This document shows positions 20,501 to 26,600 of a DNA stretch of 64,000 nt, one piece after another. Within the stretch, counting starts at the first letter, position 1; every line of letters starts with the position of its first letter. Under the pieces are notes generated by a model that saw only the letters and a program-made list of their open reading frames with translations, made no database searches and had not been told where the DNA came from. A program made the position numbers and the translations under genes. The stretch covers positions 5,270,001 to 5,334,000 of the forward strand of contig NZ_CP128361.1 in the NCBI RefSeq assembly GCF_030345075.1, in the 5' to 3' direction. This DNA comes from Solwaraspora sp. WMMA2065. GTDB taxonomy: Bacteria > Actinomycetota > Actinomycetes > Mycobacteriales > Micromonosporaceae.

Positions 20501-21740
20501 CGAACCGGGTCATTCCGAGCCCACGACCCAGCACGCCGAGCTTGAACGCCCCGGACACCCCGACAGCGCGGATCTCATGACCGGCCAGGGGCAGGAAGAT
20601 CCGAAGCCATTGCCAACCGCCGAACTCACGGGCCATCAGGTTGCCGAACCTGACGGCGTTGGCGGCGATGAACCTGCCCGCGTCGGCCGTCACGCCAGCG
20701 AACCGGACCAGACCCTGCTGCCCGATGTTGCCCATCCTGGTCACCGCTGCAGGGACGGTGACCAGGGTGAACTTCTCCAGGGCCACGAAGCCTCGGGCGG
20801 CCAGGCCGTCGATCGGGCCGACGATCCGGGGAATCATCAGCGCGCCGACCTTCACCGAGTTGGCAAGGGTGACCCCGATGTCGCCGATGCCGCGCATGGC
20901 CCCGCTGAGGCTCAGCGTCGACACCGTTCGCCAGAAGTCGCCGATGCCGGCGCGCGCCATGGTGAAGCTGTGCCGGCTGAACTGAGTGATGTTGCGCCAG
21001 GCGGAAGTGGCCAGCTTCGTGAGGTCGCCGAGGGCGATCAGCGGTCGGGTGCTGGGACCGAGTAGCCCGAGCAGCCCGAGCGCCAGACCCAGCGCGTTCG
21101 TCTTGCCCATGGCAAAATCCAGGGTCGCCTTCACCGCCAACGCGGCGTTCATCGCGAAGGCGATCAGGCCGAGCGGGCCGCCGACGAAGATGGCGACCAC
21201 GGTGACGATGAGAGTCAACCAGGTGAAGATCTCCCAGAACACCTCACAGGCCGACTTCGGCGTCACGGGTGACTTGATGTGGCCGGTCGCGTCGAGAATG
21301 GCCTGCCGAGCCGTACCCGCTGCGGATTTCACATCCGCGGCGGCGTTCTCCGCGGTGGCCTTGAGAGTGTTGATCCGTCCCTCGTCGTCGCCGGCCCCGG
21401 CCGCGTCACGCAGCGCCTGGTCCGCCGTGGCCTGAGCCTCGCGCAGCGCCTCGGCGTACGTGCGGATCGCCGGCCCGGCGGCGGAGAAGGCTGTCCGCAC
21501 CCCGGCGATGAAGCCGCTCATCTCCTTGCTGATCTGCTCGCGCAGCCAGTCTGCGGTCTTGCCGACGAACGCCCCGTCACCGCTCTGTCGCAGTACCGCG
21601 GCGAGTCCGTCGTCGGCGGTCCTGGCGTGGTCGGCCATGATGTCCATGTAGCTGGCGACGCTGCGCAGCACATCCGGATCGCCGGGGGTGGGATCACCCG
21701 ACAGCGTGAGCGGTGACCAGTCACCAGGCCGTACCCCCAC
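5541..21740 (-). CDS. Giant (5,399-residue) T7SS-associated multidomain protein, putative secreted mega-effector
   Basis: One uninterrupted 16.2-kb frame. GTG 21740 is chosen because AGGAGGG precedes it by 4 nt and the protein then begins VRPGDWSPL, as many actinobacterial WXG-type T7SS proteins do; an upstream ATG at 21806 has no such site. Order (approximate residues): helical T7SS-like domain 1-150; hydrophobic membrane segments 167-235; Ala/Pro-rich region to 800; 35-residue repeats 820-1310; Pro-rich linker; zincin-like domain with HEIVH at 1755-1759; OTU-like cysteine-peptidase candidate with D1920, C1924 and H2020; long Ala/Glu/Arg coiled coil 2075-2450; six Gly/Ser-rich beta-hairpin modules ~2600-4080; Pro/Thr linker ~4200; C-terminal region with HEKFH at 4670-4674. 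The module chain suggests an exported toxin or surface protein. No immunity gene adjoins its 3' end. The domain assignments are motif-level inferences. Confidence 0.85.
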   Translation of the reverse strand: MGVRPGDWSPLTLSGDPTPGDPDVLRSVASYMDIMADHARTADDGLAAVLRQSGDGAFVGKTADWLREQISKEMSGFIAGVRTAFSAAGPAIRTYAEALREAQATADQALRDAAGAGDDEGRINTLKATAENAAADVKSAAGTARQAILDATGHIKSPVTPKSACEVFWEIFTWLTLIVTVVAIFVGGPLGLIAFAMNAALAVKATLDFAMGKTNALGLALGLLGLLGPSTRPLIALGDLTKLATSAWRNITQFSRHSFTMARAGIGDFWRTVSTLSLSGAMRGIGDIGVTLANSVKVGALMIPRIVGPIDGLAARGFVALEKFTLVTVPAAVTRMGNIGQQGLVRFAGVTADAGRFIAANAVRFGNLMAREFGGWQWLRIFLPLAGHEIRAVGVSGAFKLGVLGRGLGMTRFDGLAALGGGIRLANGLTTVHVVKPGGAPPPAGGINFSPSGLHLPDLIEKPMIGAPAAQQLSFSARGLDLSAARGALGLHDLAGLRGVQNLDVPVPGTAGTVTPIPAANLPGAAHAVDLGPVSRLDAPTVNPVAGMNGVTMPAVATPSAVTLPNMQIGNLSATLNRAAGGVEGLTDFGRAELRNLHMGEVSAVRVSETGVAFNLGAPEKAFGDVSLAPPTPASAPTPTPTPMSTSTPTSALTPNPVQLGRTADLATVHRALNLLDEPGAAALTTPHRLEPPTVTVPTGLGRDLSTPAPPRLDQAGGPSPQQLSHLQALEQLKKAQHALANVSGDALALARAEKDVRVTEALVRRTADGLKVEAPAVPRTVDTPPAHLTGAVAPDLAAAKPASAPDRAAANPAGTADESVQALQARLENLRGPDAPRTDLAGLELEHRFAQLRPAASADLAELPAVPTHQPGTSIAELESRLAALRGTELPSPAARQLELEHRLSQLRPGAAAETRPVDPAMFPDVPTISPVEATARATAVERLTDLEDQLVAARAETPTNIGPTSLDDAGSAASPQVDSAGRPQTLDQMGTPGRAEGPDGTGTGDNLLDLPSVPRTDPAATPGAEALSQRLTELISDARGVDLPEPELRVLSTEVRTAIEQGRHGDGARALNTLHDRIDRQALFQRLDSYRAHVDAGHQRAAQLDMDKSTWLQHAIDIERATAAGHTDELHRLLNDYENSLAGKLAEQKLHDQVGPDATPGRTPDEAGSRGDVDELQARLDALRGDRTPDARSTELELELRFANLRGSDGPDVPLPQFPQPPTLPPGSVDDLQKRLDALRGDSTPDLDLAGLELRHRLAALRGTDPDTPVGKLEDLPDVPTLPPGALDDLTDRIADLRAHREEMLGMPPAERAEWDAEFARAGDEAADAAVLARYETRIANLEREARVAELRGGSGPLSADEYRSWQDTLARVGDDQAGIDHVLSRYAARLDEHRLDSATQINTALTSPDHLRPLDSRLDEALGGLSQSLRNDTAARHTTLGDRLAQLRGADAPPAPGGTTGDLPMPGPRADDATIGHQLGQLPSPPRDLPAPPTGPAGAAPGRTDPSVPAPTRTDPPGADVPAVGKPAEPSTAAKPVDGPAATKPAETPTVHKPQDGPARPTPAAGDEVLQLPAPRRPADDVSAAPPAEQVTMPPRDLLGDGQLAGPARVIEVDAERWTPLKDAFRFEPSATSGQPPKVTRPAASGERVGVGYQLTVTDQDMHFALKLHLDAAPGVTAAEIAKVKARTIEGLQRYVNAPRHHLPGWDVPMRVTVDFVDDPAKARGSITVAPAGTQMSQQTWAVDASPAKYAHEIVHNLGVKDSKAPPNALLRDTHQPEHGDLMGSHPHGVDGFVLTPRALGQIAGVLSPHFSGSTAPRPAPDALTGNAAEEFWASGVDLPPQVTEQATVPAPAKTVSSPAGSAPAPLSTVLVDRIAEPPPATMGWVVTADGSYQWQGAGSPDPALPPGLVLGTASGDHNLCLLDSLAQLINVHNPHQTNAHQLHDHLLDNLPASSNASDDLLNGRMLDVYDPDLNQLLIDNFGIRVQVFETTQHGTTAHPLRGDEGPVFYLHHQHQHFVPLWPATGETTATVGTTTGKTTTAVEARPQQQPLQVPPAGKQLKSEHPPPAVAEAKARHDQLAAEVRSFAEALQRLESHVHDLSAKLEEARQVQQKRGKVLSAADAAAAASAAQRQEQREAAEREARSAADRRRGEREAARREAEQRNAQRQVLDAEAARRQAARAEAARQRLAEDAVLESVRAEVADRTAQRAAARAEAARAEAARAEAARAEAARAEEQSAAVGSGPASGTRVDARTDATPPVSPRQAEQDQARQAAEQQRDDDRLQQAQQRWAEFDRAARQAELERGQADVDAEAVRRELDQADQLAKVAEAGRQQAERQEAARARELEETHRREEEQDRIQAVERQAERDQLATAVRTHEAALGQGTEQAVQARTAWESKEQELHDARTALQEAEDAARKAAEEAAKKAKEAEEAAKVRPTATPWYFTDGALGELAIAEVRSRTADEIADTLNALAAALPSGQRTRITDAEMAVLKPGKGPQEPGEQNKARSTDLPDLGNARQEQGIREKVAATIRELLEAAPKDLAGIDKNRARWENALFHGITISAGDRLIWIRPVPHNPQEAPNADGGKEREYVVSFGSTATGRETSQSSGLDHDGAAELTFSLPTQKAPRMLTKLPSLAFGSDIARKTSEQTTVISGRKMFVSESTKFNSGVEFQIYVNGVKWGQSPVVGEADLLGVSLPTAYARTPPDGDTTTADAKPPAGTAAMHPVSQARETLNAISLDQVITDWHKALSAALPADVAAKVAALAHERLLNERTTRNRSRYLLTNGDQTDTIREGAGPRSFNGYITTAVSIREIQFLETTEGITTREDLGVVSTANYQASRSTDVSISAGGSLLRLSEGGSNPDDDDSGGQTTGGLQFGAGLSAEHSAALGVGETASNHTVLNRKSDQARYQATVDFTLATHGNKNIPPITRQVTAEIAMPAAEAAQFERSIFGDVFTPRFGGPGTGRPRVVLTPATEVETSVKTQTKTAAESGTKAEVSPIRGSAAPAPASAEQLAATLRPVINGAPQARQAFVPKDGTGPEPLALALRRGQGLGITGNLPGSEQVANLVIDVLKARTGLDDIGAKARRDVMIRVSRAVLEADPSRVQAGRKFSVASNGRTFEVLATAHQFDLLDRTRYPMTVNARALTGAATSGAQSGDTTGTGELGSGPSVRVGDLDGQHRGGISLPRVGVSTKVGWSNEQSLSRNIQEYARTETVDDIVDHRYRTVYEVAIREVTDPDRPSPRETWLIGDDPNLEVTTQTAVPIEHLPPEGTTHSEQELRNHGRAEASDDPRGAWEPGGKASHLPLDTIGSAGLFPAFRHIPELSATAAKLYQQVNGLPDTWFSEPMNWPDQVLDLSAPSELASQSPDILDEYGWEIQLPARDGYDQFIRVRGRLFKDSLDHQKSHQDGVELEHYRQFASSHSDARSRDITTMGKFGFGGHYQNYNVDAEEPFEQGRIGGGIDAEGEMSTGRSTNSTKGATDITRATYNDTVHSYNGRMVFEITAIRSKNGAQNTSAGPHYVNAHHALDLLITDRAAEDLELVGGTAVNAPALELIDPKLLPAVGHPEQLQANDVLRSILRALEGQGLIPAGENATSPLRRAVISSFRSRALTAQYFPLSGQGVYGWFPIPGPYTTTRYLWIRVAATTDHIPSSDRPRDQVSLTLRGQTSDNEQNSSSSGWGWSAAFDFHGRGVVSKANRGELGGLGHGSYGKSYSSEHSNQSATKDIFRTSPKKSHEFEHPLNFMIELATTTQLPKIAELFVATGRATLFSITTAATSSMWPDLNHSVQKFWYDHTPFAWESNDLIAGGRVRLIVPKSFTQPRNTDNSGWRGPKPAPPTAKPATPAPRPTPRWAEDTILKPAGANTELLEDRALHPWRMEAAAREFARWAALTTARPSLRPGTDLTVDGAWKVPGVDSRSALHHLITHYTSESMLRTRINQLLKHEYVIPDTNITLGIDIRAGEYYGSDTDPLSDFQKGRRYQQNESSTSSSQDNSKIGNFGFGPQGGARTGLVKKVGFIGEVLSRDSQSGQGSSAEMSEVNERNREAKRNFHQYRYDATLVIKGPHGALLIDVDEDIYLMRAKKPDPTVPVVPPPKPEPKAEPKPLTEPAGETSSTPKTASGTMMPGSWPEDEGPLLPLHNPPQPPAPPLPPAAATDTTTPPPAQTTANPTTHTPSNAQTTQPTPTPTPTTRPPSPIEPTPTPADITTATPRDDLRERWVQFQAQRIQAEGTDPAVAGILANGLTADHQTMLADLATVRDDTPAAGNEVSPPTALEQPATAAAEPAGKVSSSTATEPTAKDGDLHVQNLMPFSDPVVPIALPGESQLAHGPDPTRQSAGDGVAVSRQGQRGSDPEPTARLRGGGSGGAISTLMSLAPGTWAPWARSEMFAPSDAVHFYEEARRIGWISAGDDRVAQALHRLGRQTGLRSAEDKAREFVWHLVTTGSRVLPDIVIDGTHLYQAQVHGQTIQVRARVEEDSAGRVVRVVRAQQPMPLDSHVADLVQADWTVVAGDRGTSVDPDAQLVRLDPTDGEVHSTLHDIHRIANDSLGTTHLAFTNRALGAAALVDRVPTLVEQDHVRLVHDDFGTVLDAWRRFDRQMSWLLHTPGPRGFERTEQMPAGHHARASFDYSRWRLRLRYDMDADRSRDALVHEKFHSVQWATNARWRVAETGDPRVLTELIKDPEVHRQLLHGPARQLDAAQRHVAELLSRHGLAHPDREAIYKLLGQDKDLITRCNQWVAAARVSGAGGRLGERVQRAVGQVGTFSDTVRALYLSLLHEAQAILLGLWIQEAGSVHRWGAAAAQLAPMHGYDSVPLTAPDRYPHMPAGAAGVFLRPSSSSMEPPIRLPRREGMLLAVQITDVDQAGHLLRRLRDDLPVGTMVELLTAAPISAPRAVELARTLGGERVLALDVDLVEPTGAAAHHFVAYSRDHRASLGPGARYYTVHADPQQPVLDLDVVALRNVGWGRYELASGWQVQAVGQRVWIGPAEVSPAVRDDDPPVVIGLPSRQTPWPVWVLGVWVGRALASHVGATTESGFVRVHRPQPRPEALPVATDDLLHPVSDVERRIVVAAFGSEAVVDEVSYAPPDPAGPGLGFTGHDLIARLLDVAGAAAAEQNSSVLVAALDGQATRLAAAAPVTAGAGGERVARHNLLAAGYLAARAYGVFELTPQRLEAAHRVLAAYHYDGRFLTGEAGLQRLLQTVSSDWYGDVDPTRLQRLVELNLDHGLDRDDLEDLVARDDMWLSIWPRDLRPIDRAAGIWSMGGAAGGLVPPAAGGELVVVYRAGADLLPLPPAGSPAHVLVPTSPALLAELGTLLAGRIGGSRVPGAWVRLVPVVDTPVDPDLAGHLAEGLSALHRHRVDQITLGRPIEPIPGDAEA
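15020..15094 (-). repeat. Five tandem 15-bp repeats encoding AARAE units
   Basis: Five consecutive 15-bp units differing at one or two bases encode, on the minus strand, five AARAE pentapeptides within the coiled-coil segment (~2216-2240) of the giant protein. The near identity at DNA level points to recent slippage, so copy number may vary between strains. Confidence 0.8.
17830..19290 (-). repeat. 35-residue protein repeats in the giant gene (LxxRLxxLRG ... LELEHRxxxLR)
   Basis: The giant protein repeats a pattern between residues ~820 and 1310: LQARLENLRG followed by LELEHRFAQLR, LESRLAALRG by LELEHRLSQLR, LQARLDALRG by LELELRFANLR, LQKRLDALRG by LELRHRLAALR, and a weaker DLTDRIADLR copy. 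Spacing is about 33-37 residues. Charge pattern and length suggest helical hairpins, possibly a spacer or oligomerising stalk. The copies are diverged, unlike the AARAE units. Confidence 0.7.
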
Positions 21741-21799
21741 CGGACCCTCCTGCTGCCCCGGACGCCGTCGTCCTGTTCGACGTGGCGCACCCGCACGGA

Positions 21800-21815
21800 G
21801 GTTCACAAGTGAACC
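21800..21815. promoter_or_regulatory. Palindromic candidate operator in the divergent promoter region
   Basis: GGTTCAC-AA-GTGAACC is a perfect 7-2-7 inverted repeat. It lies in the 144-bp gap between the divergent starts of the giant gene (21740) and the WXG-type operon (21885), where promoters for both must lie. Symmetry and placement suit a dimeric repressor or activator site. The binding protein is unknown. Confidence 0.4.
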
Positions 21816-21884
21816 GCTGGCGGCCCCAGCCGCGTCGAATCACACAGACGGCGTACGCCGACGAGCCGGAGGAAGGGGCGCGGG

Positions 21885-22901
21885 GTGGCCGACCTGGTGC
21901 TCGACTACGCGCTGCTGCACAGTCTCGCGGGCAGCCTGCGTGAGTTGAAAAGCAAGATCGAGTTTGATGTGGAGACCGGGTCGCGTCGGGCGGTGGTCAC
22001 CTCCGACGGGACCGTCGTCGACTCCAGCCAGGTGGGCGACTCGGCCCTGTACGGCACACTGAGTGCCTTCTTCTCCGCCTGCCATGCCCCGTTCAAGGAC
22101 TCGATGGAGCTGCTCGACGAACTGGCAAACACCTTCGACAGCATCGCCAAGGCCTACTTCGATCTGGACGCGGACGTCGCTGGCAAGGTGAACCTGGACC
22201 GCCTCAAGGCCAGCGTCAACGGCTGGCAGGCCGACACCGCCGCGTACGAGCGGTATCTCGACCTCAAGGACCGGGAGATCACCTTCCAGTACTACGACAA
22301 GGACGGGAACCTGGTCGACGGTTCGGTGCCGCTGTGGAGTGGTGACCCGGTGCCGGAGCCGGGGGATCCCCCCACCTCCATCGACGGCACCGCAGAGGTG
22401 GGCAGCAACAAGACCTCGGCGGTCCTGGACGACGACGGCAACGTCATCTCCGAGACGACCACGGTCACCTCCGGCGACGGACTGACCTATACCGAGACGA
22501 CCGAGTTCACCTACCGTGACACCGACGGCGACGGGGAGATTGATGTCGTTGACTACACCTCCACCGTCACCCACTCCGACGGCATGGAGGAGAAGATAGT
22601 AAAAAAGACCAACGACGACGGTTCGTTCGTGGTGACCTCCACCACCAGCGAGGGCACCACAACGAGTACCGTCACCCCGAAGCCCGACGGTGGATCGCAC
22701 CAGGTGACCGTCGACCACGAGGGCGAGACCACCACGACCGACATCGTGGTGACCGGACCGGACTCCGGCACCAAGACGGTCGTGGACTCGGATGGCACCA
22801 AGAAGTACACCGGCAATCCGAACACCGGGGAGTGGACGCTCGTCTCCGAGGAGTCATCCGAGGACGACGACTACATCCCCTTCACCACCGTCACCATGTG
22901 A
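21885..22901 (+). CDS. WXG100-like N-terminal domain with acidic beta-rich repeat C-terminus, T7SS-associated
   Basis: 338 residues from GTG 21885, with a GGAGG/AAGGGG stretch upstream. Residues ~1-125 are helical and open with LVLDYALLHSLAGSL, close to VNVDYALVNTIAGRL of the WXG100 protein at 23253, so the N-terminus is a long relative of that family. Residues ~150-338 are Thr/Asp/Gly-rich and read as repeated beta strands with turns such as DDDGNV, DTDGDGEID, DGSFVV and DSDGTKKYTGN. These resemble extracellular beta-repeat or calcium-loop sequences; calcium binding is not shown. The final residues are acidic. It is first in an operon with the two WXG100 genes and divergent from the giant gene, so it is probably exported with or through this T7SS. 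The specific function is unknown. Confidence 0.75.
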   Translation: MADLVLDYALLHSLAGSLRELKSKIEFDVETGSRRAVVTSDGTVVDSSQVGDSALYGTLSAFFSACHAPFKDSMELLDELANTFDSIAKAYFDLDADVAGKVNLDRLKASVNGWQADTAAYERYLDLKDREITFQYYDKDGNLVDGSVPLWSGDPVPEPGDPPTSIDGTAEVGSNKTSAVLDDDGNVISETTTVTSGDGLTYTETTEFTYRDTDGDGEIDVVDYTSTVTHSDGMEEKIVKKTNDDGSFVVTSTTSEGTTTSTVTPKPDGGSHQVTVDHEGETTTTDIVVTGPDSGTKTVVDSDGTKKYTGNPNTGEWTLVSEESSEDDDYIPFTTVTM

Positions 22902-22925
22902 CCCAGCCACCCTTGGAGCAATGCC

Positions 22926-23231
22926 ATGCCCAACATCACCGTCGACTTCGGCAAGGTGCAGGCGGTCAACGAACAGCTCAACTCCGCCGTGACGCAGACC
23001 GTGCCCCGGCTGGAGGATCTACTCACCGCGGTGTCCCAGTTGCTCACCAGCGACGGTGGCCTGTGGTTGCAAAAGTCCAGCCCCACCCTCAGCGGGCAGT
23101 ACCAGACCTTCAACACCGAGTTGACCGCGGCGATCGAGAACATCCGCTCCTTCGCCCAGCAGTTCCACAACATCACCGTTCAGCTGAGCACGATGGACGA
23201 GCAGATCGCGGCCTCGAGCAGCTCGGCCTGA
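22926..23231 (+). CDS. WXG100 family (Esx-like) T7SS protein, first of a pair
   Basis: 101 residues; GGAG lies 7 nt before ATG 22926. The length and helix-turn-helix pattern match WXG100 proteins: an amphipathic helix (~10-40), a turn with GGLWLQ (W47), and a second helix (~55-92). The conserved Gly two residues after Trp is replaced by Gln, so the motif is WLQ. It is clearly paralogous to the next gene, sharing LLTSxGGLWLQ and LTAAxxN at the same positions. Esx proteins form dimers and are exported by EccC; here the pair may heterodimerise. The gene lies 24 bp after the beta-rich protein gene. Confidence 0.85.
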   Translation: MPNITVDFGKVQAVNEQLNSAVTQTVPRLEDLLTAVSQLLTSDGGLWLQKSSPTLSGQYQTFNTELTAAIENIRSFAQQFHNITVQLSTMDEQIAASSSSA

Positions 23232-23252
23232 CCGACCGATTGGAGGCATCCG

Positions 23253-23558
23253 ATGGCAGAGGTAAACGTCGATTACGCCCTGGTCAACACCATCGCCGGG
23301 CGGCTGACCACCGAGGGCGCGGAGATCGCCAGCGTACTGACGAACCTGCAGGCCAGCGTCAGTGAGCTGCTGACCAGCCAGGGCGGCCTCTGGCTGCAGC
23401 AGGCCAGCCCGGTGATGGACACGCAGTACACCGAATTCACCACCTCGCTGACCGCGGCGGTCAGCAACCTGGAGACCTTCGCGGGGCACTTCTCGATGAT
23501 CGCGAAGAACCTCAGCGACATGGATCAGGCGCTGTCCCAGCCGCCACCGGCGAGCTGA
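23253..23558 (+). CDS. WXG100 family (Esx-like) T7SS protein, second of a pair
   Basis: 101 residues; GGAGG lies 7 nt before ATG 23253, 21 bp after the first WXG100 stop. Same design and length as its neighbour, with W47 in GGLWLQ and second-helix residues LTAAVSNLETFAGHF. Its first residues (VNVDYALVNTIAGRL) match the start of the 338-residue protein two genes upstream, so the three genes look like duplications of one ancestor. A YxxxD/E export signal is not evident after the second helix. It is the last gene before the hairpin at 23590. Confidence 0.85.
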   Translation: MAEVNVDYALVNTIAGRLTTEGAEIASVLTNLQASVSELLTSQGGLWLQQASPVMDTQYTEFTTSLTAAVSNLETFAGHFSMIAKNLSDMDQALSQPPPAS

Positions 23559-23589
23559 CCCACGTCGCCTCTTGCGGCCCGCGTCGATC

Positions 23590-23627
23590 GCGCGGCCCGG
23601 TAGCCGTCACCAGCTACCGGGCCGCGC
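23590..23627. terminator. Strong hairpin between convergent WXG100 operon and eccC
   Basis: A perfect 15-bp stem (23590-23604 with 23613-23627) encloses an 8-nt loop. It sits 32 bp after the last WXG100 stop and about 60 bp beyond the end of the convergent eccC gene. It is GC-rich without a U-tract, common for actinomycete terminators, and could stop transcription from both sides. Confidence 0.7.
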
Positions 23628-23685
23628 GGCCCGCGTGGGTTGGTACCCGTGCCGAGAGTGGTCCGGTGACCGTGTCCGAGTCGGG

Positions 23686-26600
23686 TCAGCGCAGCACGGT
23701 GTGCGGAATCGTGACCGTACTCAATGCGCCGGTCGCCGGATCCGGAACGTAGCCGCGACCAGGTCGCCCACCGGAGCGCAGCAGCCCCGGCGGCACCCTG
23801 GCTCCGACCAGGTCACCCTCGATGGCCGACTGCGGCGCCAACAGCACGCCCTGCCGTGAGCGACGGGCCTCGGCGATCCAGCCACCCAACGACTGGGTGA
23901 GGGTCTCTGCCGTTCCCGCGTACGCCAGACCGAGTGCCCGGTCCCGGCCGGTGCCCACCACCTGGCGCAGTACCGCTTCCACTGGATTGGCGAAACCCAA
24001 CAGGTCGACGTCGTCGACCAGCACCACCAGCGGGCTGCCCAGCTCATCCAGCGCGGCGGTCACCTGCGCCGGGTCCGGTGCAGGCCCCTCGACCGCCCGC
24101 ACCCGGTCATGCACCGTCAACCGGCGCAACACCGACTCGCGGGGCGTCAGGATGACCAGCGCGGTGCCCCCGGCCAGTAGCGACACCGCGAGCGTGGCCA
24201 GCGTGTTGCTGCGGCCCGAGCCGGGCGGACCGGCGACCAGAAATGTGGCCTGCCGGCCAGCGAAGTCCACATAGCAGGGTGCGGCGGCGTCGCCGCCGAT
24301 CCCGAGCAGCGCCCGCAGCGGATGCCGCTGCTCAGCCGGGACCTGTGCAAACGCCTCGGCGAAGGTGACTGCGGCGGGCAGGCCGGCCACCGGGAACGGC
24401 CGTCGCTGCGCCGGCACCGCGCTGTCGCGGGCGGCGGCCCGAGCCGCGATCCGACGCATCGCCTCGACCTGCGCCGGGCCGGACGGATCCAGGTCCAGCA
24501 GGGCGACCTGAATCTCCGCCTGGTCCGCCGAGTGCCAGCCCCGTCCGGGCGGCACCACCTCCGGCACCCGACGGTGACTGACACCGATCACCGAGTAGTC
24601 GGTGCGGTCGGCCATCCGCAGCATGATCCGGTGGTCGTTGAGATTCGCCACCCGCCCGGTCAACAGCGACCGCTCCGAGGACATCACGAGATGCAGCCCA
24701 GCGGCCGGCCCCTCGCGTAGCAGGCCGAGAAACTGGTCCAGCAGCCGTCCGCCGTCGTGGTCGTTGAGGACGGCAGCCAGCGAGTCCCAGCCGTCCACCA
24801 GCAGCATCAGGTGTGCCGGACGCTGCGCTGGCGGCAGCGCCGACCGCAGTTCGTCGAGGCCGGCGCAGGAGTGCTGGGCCAGCAACTCGTGTCGGCGGGC
24901 AAGCTCGCCCTGCATGCGGCCGAGCAGGCGTTCCAGACGCTCCAGATCGGCCCGGGGCACCACCGCACCGCAGTGCGGAAACTCGGCCAGCGCCATCATC
25001 GATCCGCCGGCCGCGTCGACGGCGTACAGATGCAGGTCCGCGCAGGAGAGCGACCTGGCCAGCGACGCGGCCAGCGTGCGCAGCAACTGCGACCGTCCCG
25101 AACGGGAGGCACCCAGCACGTACAGGTGTCCGAGTGCGGCGAGGTCACAGGCGAGCACCGGCTGGCTCTGCTGCAACGGCAGGTCGGCCAGCGCGTACGG
25201 TACCGGCGGCAGACCGGGCCCGGTGCGCGACTCCGGCAGGGTGAGGTCGTCCAGCAGCACGACCGGCGGCAGCGGCGGTAGCCATGGGCTCGGCTGCTGC
25301 TCGCAGCCCACCTCCCGGGCGGCGGCTTCGATCGCGTTGACCAGTACGTCGAGGTCGGTGGCGGCCAACTCGTCAGGTGCGGCACCGCCACGGGGCGTCA
25401 CCACCGGTGGCGGCAGCGCCCGGCCCAGCCGGGACCAGGGCAACTCCGTGCCGTACACCGGAGCGGCCGGCCCGGACTCAGCGGTGTCCGGGCCGGCACC
25501 CTGGTACACCGCGCCGACGTACCCGGTCTGAAAGGGCAGGGTGGACCGGTGGGCGAGTCGGGCGAGCGCCCGGCCCGGGGTCGCCGCCGGAATCATCGCG
25601 GCGTCCGGTACGTCGATGACGTCCGAACTCTCCATCGGATCGGTGACCCGCAGCGCGATGCGCAGGTTGGTGTTGGCGCGAATGTCGGTGGTCACCACAC
25701 CAGCCGGGCGCTGGGTGGCCAGGATCAGATGGATGCCCAGCGAGCGGCCACGCTGCGCGATGCTGACCAGCCCGGGCACGAAGTCCGGAACCTCCCGGAC
25801 GAGTGTGGCGAACTCGTCGATGACCAGGACGAGTCGGGGCACCGCCGGCAGCGAAGGGTCGCGGCCACGCATCGTCCGGTACTGCACGAGGTCCTTGGCG
25901 GCCGCCCGGGCCAGGATCTCCTCGCGGCGACGCAACTCCGCGCCTAGCGACTCCAACGCTCGGACCACCGACGCGCTGTCCAGGTCGGTGACCATGCCGA
26001 GGGTGTGCGGCAGCCGTACACAACTGTGGAACGCGCTACCACCCTTGTAGTCGACCAGCACGAAGGTCAACTCGTCCGGGCGGTTCACTGCGGCCAGAGA
26101 TACCACCATGGACTGCAACAGCTCGGACTTGCCGGCACCGGTGGTGCCGGCGATCAGCGCGTGCGGCCCGTCGCGGACCAGGTCGAGCGCTACCGCTCCG
26201 TCGAAACCACTACCGATCACGAAGCTCGTGGAGGCGGGTTGGCGGGACCAACGTTCGGCAAGGTCGGCACCGTCCGGCGGGTCGGCGTCCAGCAGCTCCA
26301 GCAGTCGGCTGCGGTCGGGCAGCCCGGCCGTCTCGTCCGGGGTGACATCCCGCAGCGGAGCCATCGCCCGGGCCACCCGCTCGCACCACTGGGCGGTGAT
26401 CATGTCCGGACGTACACCGGTGGCCTCGGGCACGCCGGTCTGCCGTACCGTCAGCCCGTCCGCGTCTGCGCGTAGCACCGCCGTGCACTCCTCCGGCAGC
26501 AACCGTTCCTCGGCGTCGATGCAGATCGCGAAGACCTGCACCGCTGGCCCGTCGGTGAGCACCTGCACCATGCCGGACACGTCGCGCAGCCGGCGGGCGC

